IMG/VR virus record: IMGVR_UViG_3300041415_000072
Span: 1 to 34,284 of that record
Length of the DNA stretch: 34,284 nt
Strand: one strand, 5' to 3'
DNA from: a virus
In this document: piece after piece, positions 22,587-29,339 of the stretch
Position numbering within the stretch: the first letter of the stretch is position 1
How the letters are laid out: each line of letters opens with the position of its first letter
Translations under genes and position numbers: made by a program
Notes under the pieces: generated by a model
Seen by the model: only the letters and a program-made list of their open reading frames with translations
What the model was told of the DNA's origin: nothing
Databases searched by the model: none

Positions 22587-24130
22587 TCGAACCTCGGGTG
22601 GTATCTGTTATACAGGCGTTCTGCTTCCGCATCCGTTATCCCGCCTTTGTCTTCATCTATATGAGCCTTAATGGCTAATGCCATATAGCGGAATGAATCG
22701 GCCCCGTGCGAGTACTGGTCGTGGCAAGGTCTACTTTTATATATTTGGAAATCTACGTCAAACTCTTTTCTATAATTTTCAAGACACTTAACTAATCTTG
22801 AGCAGTTCTTGGTGTCAATCCAAACACGGTGGAAGATACTTCGGACAGCTTCAATGCCGTCTTCAAGCTTTGTTCTAAGTGTATTAAGAGTGATAAGGGG
22901 GATTCCGAGTTGGGCGGCCCGTTCTTTTGTTGAAAGTCCGACAGCAAATTGGTGAGATTCAATATCGTGCGGCCCGAAATACTTGTCGTAGACGTAGGGT
23001 TTTTTCTTGATGACATCGGCATAGTGCGCAAAACCTTCTCCGCTATGCTCATAGTAGTCGATAACATGGATTTCCTGGCCGATACATTGGAACCAAATGA
23101 CAGCACAGGCGTCCAAGATTCCCGGGTCGAAGACCACATTAACCCTACAGTCCTTATCCCAAGGAATAGCATGCTCCGCGCTGATTCTACCTTCAAAACG
23201 CGCTTCTCTAATCCACTTTGCATAAAAACTCCCATCAACTGAACTCTCAAAGGCTTCATCAGCGGTACTAGGGAATTCACGCATCATGTCGTCTTTTTGA
23301 GTCAGCAGTTTCTTGTAATACCAATTCTTTTGCTCTTGAGAAAGGTCAATCCCCTTTGCCTCTAAGTCAAGGAAATAGTTATCTATCTCTTGAGGAATAA
23401 CGATGTCCTCTTCTATTCTATACTCCGGACATTCAAACCAAGGAAAAAAATGGAACCTGTAGTCGAGAGGCGTGAGTTTCTTATTCGCTATCTTATCTGC
23501 CTCGGCCAGCTTGCAGAGGTCATAGAAGTGGCCCTCCTTCCCTTCGGCTGTGCTCTCGATGAAGACATATTGGCGGCTGCCGAGGGTATTCAGAGAGCCA
23601 GAGATAATCTCACGAGCCTTGTCGGGGAAGTGGGAGCAGATTTTTCCAAACTCACTGATGTGGAGATATTGCAGTGTGCTTCCTCTCATGGACGTGCCTA
23701 CTCTGAGGCTGGAATGGTTATTAAAGACAAGCTCTCGAGCGCTGTCGACAGTCGCTGTTCTGAGGGTCTTGATGCAATCCGGCAACTGGTCGTAAGCGAA
23801 CTTCACGCGCTTAAACATGTGCTCCGCGTCTTCTCTTGTATGTGCGATGATGCCGGCGGAGGTGTTAGCGTAGAAAAGGCAGCGGTCAAGAAAAAAAATG
23901 CCAACAAAGGTCGACATGCCCATTTGCCGAGCCTTGAGGACGATGTTTAGAAACCACATTTCCTTATAGAGTTTTTGCTGAGGCCAGTTAAAGCGAAAGT
24001 CCGTCTGGCGCCCCTCTTTATCCACGATTTTGTAAAGATTATTGAGCCTCCAAAGCGGGTCTTCGAGATGCTTGGCAATAAGCTCCATCTGCTTTTGCTT
24101 TTGCTTTTCAACCCAGCCTATCTTAGCCAT
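22583..24130 (-). CDS. Terminase large subunit, 515 aa
   Basis: ATPase part: Walker A-like KARQMGMST (residues 66-74) and Walker B LQYLHISEFG (153-162) with E160 as catalytic Glu. Nuclease part: VVFDPG (D335), IDYYEHSG (D358), and C-terminal HDQYSHGADSFRYM (D471/D478), the acidic triad layout of an RNase H-like terminase nuclease. Length is normal for the family. It packages DNA into the procapsid through the portal and cuts it. The start is the ATG preceded by TGAG of a tiny membrane ORF. No small terminase lies next to it; the likely one is at 26670. Confidence 0.93.
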   Translation of the reverse strand: MAKIGWVEKQKQKQMELIAKHLEDPLWRLNNLYKIVDKEGRQTDFRFNWPQQKLYKEMWFLNIVLKARQMGMSTFVGIFFLDRCLFYANTSAGIIAHTREDAEHMFKRVKFAYDQLPDCIKTLRTATVDSARELVFNNHSSLRVGTSMRGSTLQYLHISEFGKICSHFPDKAREIISGSLNTLGSRQYVFIESTAEGKEGHFYDLCKLAEADKIANKKLTPLDYRFHFFPWFECPEYRIEEDIVIPQEIDNYFLDLEAKGIDLSQEQKNWYYKKLLTQKDDMMREFPSTADEAFESSVDGSFYAKWIREARFEGRISAEHAIPWDKDCRVNVVFDPGILDACAVIWFQCIGQEIHVIDYYEHSGEGFAHYADVIKKKPYVYDKYFGPHDIESHQFAVGLSTKERAAQLGIPLITLNTLRTKLEDGIEAVRSIFHRVWIDTKNCSRLVKCLENYRKEFDVDFQIYKSRPCHDQYSHGADSFRYMALAIKAHIDEDKGGITDAEAERLYNRYHPRFE

Positions 24131-24131
24131 C

Positions 24132-24236
24132 TCACTTCCAACGATTTAAGAGAATCATCACTCCACCAACCAGGGCTGCGGAAAGGGCTATTGAGATAAG
24201 CGAACTGACGACTAAAAAAGTAGCGCTAGTCTCCAC
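24132..24236 (-). CDS. Membrane micro-ORF before terminase, 34 aa
   Basis: GTG start overlapping the end of the 47 aa zinc-binding gene by 11 bases. The peptide is hydrophobic in the middle (SATFLVVSSLISIALSAALVGG) and ends VMILLNRWK. Its stop (TGAGATG) is one base from the terminase ATG, so its translation could couple to terminase. Ribosome site weak. Confidence 0.4.
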   Translation of the reverse strand: METSATFLVVSSLISIALSAALVGGVMILLNRWK

Positions 24237-24369
24237 AGTCACCAGCCTCACCAATTTCGAAGATTTGGGCGTCTTTTTGCTCTTGAGGAGGGCAAGTACA
24301 TTGCTGCTCTATCTCCCTGAATTCGGGGTAGTAACTCTTGTAGGGAGTGCCGCAAATTTCACATTTCAC
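24226..24369 (-). CDS. Small Cys-rich zinc-binding protein, 47 aa
   Basis: I chose the GTG at 24369 with AAGGCGG upstream. Contains C3-x2-C6 (KCEICG) and C24-x-C26 (QQCTCPP), consistent with one zinc site. The upstream gene at 24371 is also Cys-rich. Role unknown; small zinc proteins beside terminases may bind DNA, as with HNH or zinc partners of packaging motors, but no HNH motif is present. Confidence 0.5.
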   Translation of the reverse strand: MKCEICGTPYKSYYPEFREIEQQCTCPPQEQKDAQIFEIGEAGDCGD

Positions 24370-24370
24370 T

Positions 24371-24574
24371 TTAAACCGCCTTTTCCGGCCTCCATTGGCA
24401 AGCAGGACACTCCCCGTCCAAACAAGCTCCCTGGAGCCACTCTCCACACGTCTCGCAGTAATAAGCCTCAAATCGCCTGTTGAGCCTCTGTCTCGAAGAG
24501 AGGTCGCAATTTACACACCTACGGAAGAAACTCATGGGTGTTTGCCAGGGCTTATGAAATTGAAGTGGAATCAT
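24371..24574 (-). CDS. Zinc-ribbon-like protein, 67 aa
   Basis: ATGA overlap with the 72 aa gene and AGGAGT six bases before the ATG at 24574 decide the start; a longer frame to 24622 has a poor site. Three Cys pairs: C20-C23 (RRCVNCD), C40-C43 (YYCETCGEW), C56-C59 (GECPACQW), plus C51. Looks like a zinc ribbon or rubredoxin-like fold. Function unknown; nucleic-acid binding likely. Confidence 0.6.
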   Translation of the reverse strand: MIPLQFHKPWQTPMSFFRRCVNCDLSSRQRLNRRFEAYYCETCGEWLQGACLDGECPACQWRPEKAV

Positions 24575-24789
24575 CTTCCACTCCTGAAAGACTTTCTGTA
24601 TTCGTTTCTGAAAAAGAGGCATAAGTCCCCGAGCCTCCCGATTGCTTCGGACTCAAGAGGGCCTTGCATTTGCACCACAATGCTGCACATCTTGTCGATA
24701 CACCGGTCCAGCTTTTTTAACTTCGTAAAAAAGTCCCGGTCCAGCTGCTTTATCACCTTCTCGTACATGATTTCTTCTGCGTCCAGCAT
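24571..24789 (-). CDS. Small helical protein, 72 aa
   Basis: First gene of the terminase operon, with a TTGGAG ribosome site and the repeated motif at 24801 upstream. Charged helix (MLDAEEIMYEKVIKQLDRDFFTKLKKLDRCIDKM) then LGDLCLFFRNEYRKSFRSGR. Unrecognised. Confidence 0.55.
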   Translation of the reverse strand: MLDAEEIMYEKVIKQLDRDFFTKLKKLDRCIDKMCSIVVQMQGPLESEAIGRLGDLCLFFRNEYRKSFRSGR

Positions 24790-24800
24790 TCAGGCTCCAA

Positions 24801-24822
24801 AGTAAACTCTTTCTTAGAAATA
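24801..24822 (-). promoter_or_regulatory. Late promoter/operator candidate, site E
   Basis: Minus-strand reading contains TTCTAAGAAAGAGTTTACT, 11 bases before the first ATG of the terminase operon. Differs from the other sites mainly in the A/T-rich half. Faces the plus-strand promoter at 24830-24859. Confidence 0.45.
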
Positions 24823-24829
24823 TACCCCC

Positions 24830-24859
24830 TTGCATTTTCTGTCCATGGTTAAGTATACT
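24830..24859 (+). promoter_or_regulatory. Sigma70-type promoter for the phosphoesterase gene
   Basis: TTGCAT at 24830-24835, 18-base spacer, TATACT at 24854-24859. The -10 box ends only seven bases before the ATG at 24867, so transcription would start at or next to the start codon, giving a leaderless message. No ribosome site is present before the ATG, in agreement. Confidence 0.5.
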
Positions 24860-24866
24860 CTTTGGC

Positions 24867-25523
24867 ATGATTGTGGATATAATTTCGGACCCACATGGGT
24901 TTTACCCAGCTCTTGAGGGAGGAGACTTACTCATTATCGCTGGAGACTTGACGGCGAGAGACGATTTTCAGGAATGGAAAACATTTTTTAAATGGATTGC
25001 CACTTTGACTTATAAAAAAAAGATTGTAATTTGCGGCAATCACGATAGATTCATGGAATATAATCCTGGTTTCATGTTTGATGAAAAGGATTCGTTTGAA
25101 TATCTCTGCGATTCGGGTACTGAGTTTCAGGGACTTAAGATATACGGTTCACCGTGGACGAAGTCCTTTGCGGGGGAAAACCCGAAATGCTTGGCGTTTA
25201 CTTGCGAGACTGAAGAGGAACTGGCTGACCATTGGAAGTGTATCCCAGAGGATACAGATATTCTAGTGACGCATTCGCCGCCATTTACCATTAGAGATGG
25301 AAGAAATCCAAATCAAAATCTGGGTTCAAGATCTTTAATGAAAAGGATTTCCAGAATTAATTTGAAATTACACGTTTTTGGCCATATACATGAAGGCTAT
25401 GGCATAATGGATCTGCAATGGTTAAAATTGAAAAATGGACTTAAAGGGGGCTTGTATGTCAACGCCTCCCACGTCAATGAGTACTACGAGCCGGTTAACC
25501 CCCCAATACGGGTGGTCTTGTGA
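24867..25523 (+). CDS. Calcineurin-like metallophosphoesterase, 218 aa
   Basis: All five metal-binding motifs are visible: SDPHG (D8, H10), GDLTA (D27), GNHDR (N58, H59), THSPPF (H136), and FGHIH (H173, H175). Full length for a stand-alone enzyme of the MPPED/YfcE-like type; soluble with no export signal. It would hydrolyse a phosphate mono- or diester, perhaps a nucleotide or nucleic-acid end, but the substrate cannot be read from the sequence. Plus-strand gene divergent from the terminase operon, with its own sigma70-type promoter and apparently no leader. The 66 aa gene follows with an overlap. Confidence 0.85.
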   Translation: MIVDIISDPHGFYPALEGGDLLIIAGDLTARDDFQEWKTFFKWIATLTYKKKIVICGNHDRFMEYNPGFMFDEKDSFEYLCDSGTEFQGLKIYGSPWTKSFAGENPKCLAFTCETEEELADHWKCIPEDTDILVTHSPPFTIRDGRNPNQNLGSRSLMKRISRINLKLHVFGHIHEGYGIMDLQWLKLKNGLKGGLYVNASHVNEYYEPVNPPIRVVL

Positions 25524-25720
25524 CGGAGTCGGATGACCTCGAACTTTTTCCGTGGGAGCTTGTAAAAGAAATCACCTTCAAGAAGGAGAAGTTTGCTCTT
25601 GAGGTTATACTCAAGTCTGGAGATAGCCTAACAGCCAAAGCCAAAAGCCAAGAGGGTCAAGACGAGTTCATCCGCGAAGTCATGCTCCATTTAGACCACG
25701 ACCGAGTCCACTTCGAGTGA
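25520..25720 (+). CDS. Small acidic protein, 66 aa
   Basis: GTG start overlapping the phosphoesterase stop (GTGA). Alpha/beta-type sequence MTESDDLELFPWELVKEITFKKEKFALEVILKSGDS... EEFIREVMLHLDHD. No motif recognised. Translational coupling suggests it works with the phosphoesterase, perhaps as a partner or inhibitor; this is inference. Confidence 0.55.
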   Translation: MTESDDLELFPWELVKEITFKKEKFALEVILKSGDSLTAKAKSQEGQDEFIREVMLHLDHDRVHFE

Positions 25721-25743
25721 CCCCCTCTCTTCCCTTCGGGGGT
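25720..25743 (+). terminator. GC-rich hairpin after the phosphoesterase operon
   Basis: ACCCCC at 25720-25725 pairs with GGGGGT at 25738-25743 immediately after the stop codon. No clear T-run follows, so it may stabilise the 3' end or act as a weak terminator. Confidence 0.45.
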
Positions 25744-25744
25744 A

Positions 25745-25826
25745 CTAATAAGACTAGAGTATAGTACTTATAAGCTTATAGTTATATATCTAGCTAAGTA
25801 TATATAATATTATATTAATATATATA
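25745..25826. other. AT-rich block, possible DNA-unwinding element
   Basis: About 80 bases of nearly pure A/T with TATAAGCTTATA and TA-repeat palindromes, bordered by C-runs and a G-run. Compositionally unlike both flanks. Typical of easily melted DNA at origins; role inferred. Confidence 0.4.
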
Positions 25827-26218
25827 GCCCCCCTACCCCCCAAACTCCTGAAAAAGGGGGTCCGAGCCCGAGTCCTTGTTCCCTATTTTTCCCCCTATTA
25901 GATATCATTACCCCCATTTATCTTTACCCATTAATTCTACGTTTGCTGTTCTTTGGCGCCTTCTGGCGCAGTGCTGTCCTCGGCATCGCAGCCTCGGCAC
26001 CACTCTCGCTCGCTCTACTCGCTTTTACCAAGGCCATGGCTCTAACCGCCACCAAGCACCCCTCGTTTTTGGTCAAAACTCGGAGTTACTTGCGGCAACC
26101 CCTAACGCTGAAGGGCTTAGGAGAGAGAAATTGCCCAGCAGTGTAGGAGAGGTGTATCCCTGAGATTAGGTAAAAGACAGAGGCTCAAGGACTTACGGTA
26201 ACAGAAGAAGGGAAAGGT

Positions 26219-26261
26219 GCTCTTGAGGAGTATGTGCCCCCTCAGTGTACTAAGGAAGAGC
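26219..26261 (+). other. Nested stem structure in the non-coding region
   Basis: GCTCTT (26219-26224) pairs with AAGAGC (26256-26261); directly inside, GAGG (26225-26228) pairs with CCTC (26240-26243). The two stacked stems would close a bulged hairpin. Weak support for a structured RNA. Confidence 0.25.
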
Positions 26262-26669
26262 CAGTCTTTGTATGGTGTTTAGTATTAAAGGCTTGCAGAG
26301 GAATTGGCAAGAAGAGCCACAGGTAAGGGTTGTACTCCCTTAAGCTATGTTACTGAGAGAGAGGGGGTTGCGATTTTACGGAAAAAATAAAAAATATTTT
26401 TGGGGAGGGGGGCCTGCTCTATAAAACACACCCCACTCTTCTCCCACCAGGACCCTGCCCCCCTCGAACCGCACCCACCCTAAATATTTTACTTGATAGC
26501 ACAGCCATTCCCCTTCTCTTCCCTCTATGCTCTACACTATAGCTATACTTACTATAACATTAGTACTCAACTACTTACACTATTCACATATCTCTATTAC
26601 ATTCATGCTTAGTTATTTAGAGGTTAGACGTAAAGCAGCTCGCTTGTCTGCACAGCTCACCGCTTCACT

Positions 26670-27185
26670 CTAACGCTTCTTGCTCTTGATAGGCTCGACT
26701 TCTATAGGCTGGTTGTCTAGACTAAGAGGTTCTTGCTTGGTGTCGTTAATCTTGCCTAGAATGACGGCGAGGGGGTTGGCGTTGTCGCCTGCTACTTCGC
26801 TTTTTTCCTTCCAGCCGTGTTTATTTGAGAGGACAAACTTAATGAAATTGCCGTCGCCTTTACGGGTGGTTGCTAGATGAACAAGGCGGTTTTCTTGCAA
26901 TAATTTAGCTCGTGCGTAAACCTTTTCAAAGAAAGGGAGCCTGTCACACCACTCCAAAACAGTCGCCGGGCCAATTCTTCTCTCTGCTAACCAATTCCCA
27001 ATATAGTAGTTATCTTCGTTCTTAAGCCATTTCTCAAGGCTCTCTGCTTCCTTAGCAATTTTCTCTACGGTCCAATATTTAGGCTTCCCCCCGTAGTCCG
27101 CTGGTTCAACTGTGATTGCGCTGTTTTCTTCCCCGTCTTCGTTAGTTTTAGTTAGTTCGCTTTCGGTGTTCGTTAATTCACTCAC
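26670..27185 (-). CDS. Probable terminase small subunit, 171 aa
   Basis: GTG start with a GGGGAG ribosome site five bases away. Disordered acidic N-terminus, then a helical core VEKIAKEAESLEKWLKNEDNYY ... ERRIGPATVLEWCDRLPFFEKVYARAKLLQENRLVH, and NFIKFVLSNKHGWKEKSEV near residue 125, the pattern (helical DNA-binding core, then FxLKNxxxWxxK) of small terminase proteins such as the P22 gp3/Gp1-type. C-terminus is basic. It would recognise the packaging site and pass DNA to the large subunit. It is about 2.5 kb from the large subunit gene, separated by a plus-strand operon and the non-coding region. Confidence 0.6.
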   Translation of the reverse strand: MSELTNTESELTKTNEDGEENSAITVEPADYGGKPKYWTVEKIAKEAESLEKWLKNEDNYYIGNWLAERRIGPATVLEWCDRLPFFEKVYARAKLLQENRLVHLATTRKGDGNFIKFVLSNKHGWKEKSEVAGDNANPLAVILGKINDTKQEPLSLDNQPIEVEPIKSKKR

Positions 27186-27195
27186 AATATCTCCC

Positions 27196-27218
27196 CATAA
27201 ACTCTTTGTTTTATCTCT
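27196..27218 (-). promoter_or_regulatory. Late promoter/operator candidate, site F (weak)
   Basis: Minus-strand reading contains ATAAAACAAAGAGTTTATG, 10-11 bases before the GTG start of the small terminase gene. It keeps AAAGAGTTTA but lacks the final CA. Weaker than the other sites. Confidence 0.35.
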
Positions 27219-27330
27219 ACAGGCTCAGGGTATTAGAAGAAAAGAATCTTTACTACTTGTTTTATTCGGTACATTTTTGTATTATGGTTCTCATTAATCA
27301 ACAACATAACCAAAAACAATGAGGATTGCC

Positions 27331-27903
27331 ATGAACACAACAACAAAGAAACAATATTCGCCTTGGGGAAGAGTACAGAGCAAAGAAGTTATAACGCCTT
27401 GGCTCTACAGCGTAGCAACCTCCTCACATGGAGGTCTTAAACTAAACCGCGAATACAACGCAAAGATACCTGCAATTTTTAGAAAGAAGGGCGGATGGTA
27501 CGAAGAAGATTGCGCCCTTGAGATAGTAGTTTTATTTTTACACGCTCAAATTGAAAAAGACGGTTGCGGTTCAGTTTGGTTTACCAACGACCTAGAAAGA
27601 GCTAAACAAACCGTTAAAGAATATTATCCATACGAATACGAAGAACACTTCAATGTTGTTTTGCAAAGGGGCGAGTCGCGTATAAAAGATGAAGACGCTT
27701 TCAAGGAAGCCAACAAACATAATTTCTTCGCATTTTGCAACCAGGGTATGCAAAACAATGTAAAATCTCATCTTCGTTGCTCGGCAACCGGGGAAGAGAT
27801 TTGCGTAATGTTTGCTAATCACATCCACGAAGCGCACGAAACTCCATATGGAGCCGTTTATACTCAAGAAGAAGTTTTGAACCTAAGAAAAGCAACCATT
27901 TAA
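27331..27903 (+). CDS. DUF7007-like protein, 190 aa
   Basis: The ATG at 27331 follows GAGGATTGCC; an upstream in-frame ATG at 27319 lacks a ribosome site. Residues 9-55 (YSPWGRVQSKEVITPWLYSV, TSSHGGLKLNREYNAKIPAIF) and GGWYEEDCALEIVVLFL match the DUF7007 pattern found in phage and plasmid proteins (SPWG...V.T.SHGG.KL...GWYEEDC). Function of that family is unknown. The C-terminus holds an unrelated helical part (NFFAFCNQGMQNNVK, CVMFANHIHEAHE). First gene of a plus-strand operon. Family assignment from memory of motif order. Confidence 0.65.
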   Translation: MNTTTKKQYSPWGRVQSKEVITPWLYSVATSSHGGLKLNREYNAKIPAIFRKKGGWYEEDCALEIVVLFLHAQIEKDGCGSVWFTNDLERAKQTVKEYYPYEYEEHFNVVLQRGESRIKDEDAFKEANKHNFFAFCNQGMQNNVKSHLRCSATGEEICVMFANHIHEAHETPYGAVYTQEEVLNLRKATI

Positions 27904-27914
27904 CCCTTCTATTT

Positions 27915-27934
27915 GCCGGCGCTTCACTCGCCGG
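27915..27934 (+). other. Intercistronic hairpin
   Basis: CCGGCG at 27916-27921 pairs with CGCCGG at 27929-27934, between the DUF7007-like gene and the next. No T-run. Probably a message-stabilising or processing structure. Confidence 0.4.
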
Positions 27935-27976
27935 TATCTACAAGAGTTAAACAAACACAAAACAAGGATGAAAATT

Positions 27977-28411
27977 ATGAGCTCACACATGTTAACAGAC
28001 GAACAATACCAAGAGATTGCCGATTGGTTATTTACCGAATCTGTTTTAAAAAACGGAGACCATTGGAGAAGTATTCGAAACTTTTTAGGCTATGAATACA
28101 CCGATGAAAAACACTATTCAGCAAGTGAAGGCGAGATAAAAGAGGCCGTAAAATTTACGGTAAGAAACTACTACAACTTGAACCGTCTTGCTCAATGTAC
28201 GAGATACGGCGAAATATACGACCGAAACGACAAAACAGAGTTTACGCCGAAATCTTTATTTCAAAATAAGGAAAACGCTGTTATACGCCTTCTAAAATCG
28301 CTTCATTACCAGTGCGCAGAATACCTTACCAGCGATACCGCTTTGCATAAGACTCTTAAAGTGTTCATCGGCGAGCTATGTGAGAATCTTTTTAAGAGAA
28401 ACGAGGTATAG
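27977..28411 (+). CDS. Unknown phage/mobile-element protein, 144 aa
   Basis: The ATG at 27977 follows AAGGATGAAAATT; an ATG nine bases earlier sits on the ribosome site. MSSHMLTDEQYQEIADWLF at the N-terminus and HWRSIRNFLGYEY are reminiscent of small proteins found with DUF7007-type genes in mobile elements. Helical, soluble, no metal or nuclease motif. Function unknown. Confidence 0.6.
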   Translation: MSSHMLTDEQYQEIADWLFTESVLKNGDHWRSIRNFLGYEYTDEKHYSASEGEIKEAVKFTVRNYYNLNRLAQCTRYGEIYDRNDKTEFTPKSLFQNKENAVIRLLKSLHYQCAEYLTSDTALHKTLKVFIGELCENLFKRNEV

Positions 28412-28412
28412 C

Positions 28413-28469
28413 ATGTTTATCCCCGTTTGGATTATCATAGCATTTTTTCTAATCTCCGTGGTTGAATAG
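28413..28469 (+). CDS. Membrane micro-ORF, 18 aa
   Basis: ATG one base after the upstream stop with GAGG seven bases before. MFIPVWIIIAFFLISVVE is one short hydrophobic span. Similar in kind to the 17 and 24 aa ORFs at 3997-4272. It ends the plus-strand operon. Confidence 0.4.
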   Translation: MFIPVWIIIAFFLISVVE

Positions 28470-28529
28470 CCTGAAACCCAAAACCGTTTGAAAATTGCTT
28501 TTTAAAATCCCCGCCAAGGCCATTTAAAG

Positions 28530-28553
28530 CCCCTAGAATCGTTTATCCAGGGG
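28530..28553. terminator. Hairpin between convergent operons
   Basis: CCCCT (28530-28534) pairs with AGGGG (28549-28553) in the 103-base gap between a plus-strand micro-ORF and the convergent minus-strand 66 aa gene. No clear T-run; possible shared end signal. Confidence 0.3.
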
Positions 28554-28572
28554 TAACTAATACCAACGTAGC

Positions 28573-28773
28573 CTAGAAGGGTATCTCGCTACTACGGGGC
28601 AAATTAGAGGCCTCCTTGGTCATTTGCATAGACGATAGTAGCTGTGTAATTGAGGCTAATTCCTTGGCGATTGCCTTGAGGTTGAAGCTAATCCAGTGGA
28701 GCGACTCTGCCGGTTCTTGGAAATTGCGAGGGTTGTTGCCTCCTTGAAAGGGGCGGTTGTAGTCTTGGCTCAT
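28573..28773 (-). CDS. Small protein, 66 aa
   Basis: ATGA overlap with the 80 aa gene. Polar Pro/Asn-rich N-terminus (MSQDYNRPFQGGNNPRNFQEP), helical centre (SLHWISFNLKAIAKELASITQLLSSM). Last gene of the RusA operon. Unknown function. Confidence 0.5.
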   Translation of the reverse strand: MSQDYNRPFQGGNNPRNFQEPAESLHWISFNLKAIAKELASITQLLSSMQMTKEASNLPRSSEIPF

Positions 28774-29012
28774 GCAGCTCCTTCGTCGGGTGTCGTCGGC
28801 GTAGCCGTTTGTGGTTGAGGCGATTGCTCGCGGATGGTCGCAAGGACTTGAGCGAGGTTAACATAGACTTCTCGGTTTTGCGAGTCTGTAACCATCACTA
28901 CGGGGGCCTCTCTAGAGTATTGCACGGCTTGTTTGAGGCGGGTGTCTTGTTCGTCGTCCATTAAGTCTACCGTAACGGTTTTTTCATTGGCGAAAATGAA
29001 TATATAGCGCAT
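28770..29012 (-). CDS. Small protein, 80 aa
   Basis: GGAG ribosome site nine bases before ATG. Beta-type N-terminus (MRYIFIFANEKTVTVDLMDD), helical middle, and a Pro/Thr-rich tail (SPQPQTATPTTPDEGAA). Unrecognised. Confidence 0.5.
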   Translation of the reverse strand: MRYIFIFANEKTVTVDLMDDEQDTRLKQAVQYSREAPVVMVTDSQNREVYVNLAQVLATIREQSPQPQTATPTTPDEGAA

Positions 29013-29015
29013 GGT

Positions 29016-29339
29016 TTAAGCTCCTTTTTTCTTTTTAGGGATTTTAGCGCCGGATTTGCGGGCGGTATTGAGGGCGATTGCAACGGCTTGTTTTTGAGGC
29101 TTGCCGGCCTCAATTTCTGTCTTAATGTTTTCGCTTATTGCTTGTTGGCTTTTTCCTTTAACTAGAGGCATAAATATATTTTCCTTTCTTATAAACACGT
29201 TAATACTTCGAATTGGAGGCTCTACCCACTTAAAAGAGTCTGAAATACCGTCACAGGCTTCAAAAAAACGGAGGTCGTTGTCTGTCAGTATAATCTCGAA
29301 AAAGAGCTCATCGTCGAGCGATTCATAAATTATGCGCAT
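29016..29339 (-). CDS. Possible two-part protein with a DUF6496-like tail, 107 aa
   Basis: Overlaps the RusA stop by 10 bases. Residues 57-107 ([37 protein letters not shown]) match a small stand-alone phage family (DUF6496-like), and that part has its own ATG at 29171 preceded by AAGGAA. Residues 1-56 ([20 protein letters not shown]) resemble another small beta-type phage protein. Either the two are fused or two products are made from one frame. Function unknown in both. Confidence 0.55.
   Translation of the reverse strand: MRIIYESLDDELFFEIILTDNDLRFFEACDGISDSFKWVEPPIRSINVFIRKENIFMPLVKGKSQQAISENIKTEIEAGKPQKQAVAIALNTARKSGAKIPKKKKGA

Larger units (their letters stand above)
25744..26669. other. 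Long non-coding, structured region between the terminase genes
   Basis: No convincing gene. It starts with an AT block (to about 25826) including the palindrome TATAAGCTTATA and alternating TA sequence, then C-run and G-run stems (25836-25841 with 25856-25860). A more GC-rich part follows (about 25941-26150), then a purine-rich part and a pyrimidine-rich, G-poor part (about 26420-26610). Open frames near 25876-26163 begin at TTG without ribosome sites and have no protein-like pattern. Candidates: origin, packaging site or an RNA gene. I cannot decide from sequence. Confidence 0.6.

Noticed and set aside
22792-23950. Frames overlapping the large terminase gene on both strands
   Set aside because: Shadows; the terminase frame carries all catalytic motifs.
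25876-26163. Plus-strand frames of 95 and 67 codons in the non-coding region
   Set aside because: Both begin at TTG without ribosome sites; composition looks like translated non-coding DNA. A real gene cannot be fully excluded.
26401-26412. G-run pair as a G-quadruplex
   Set aside because: Only two long G-tracts; four are needed.
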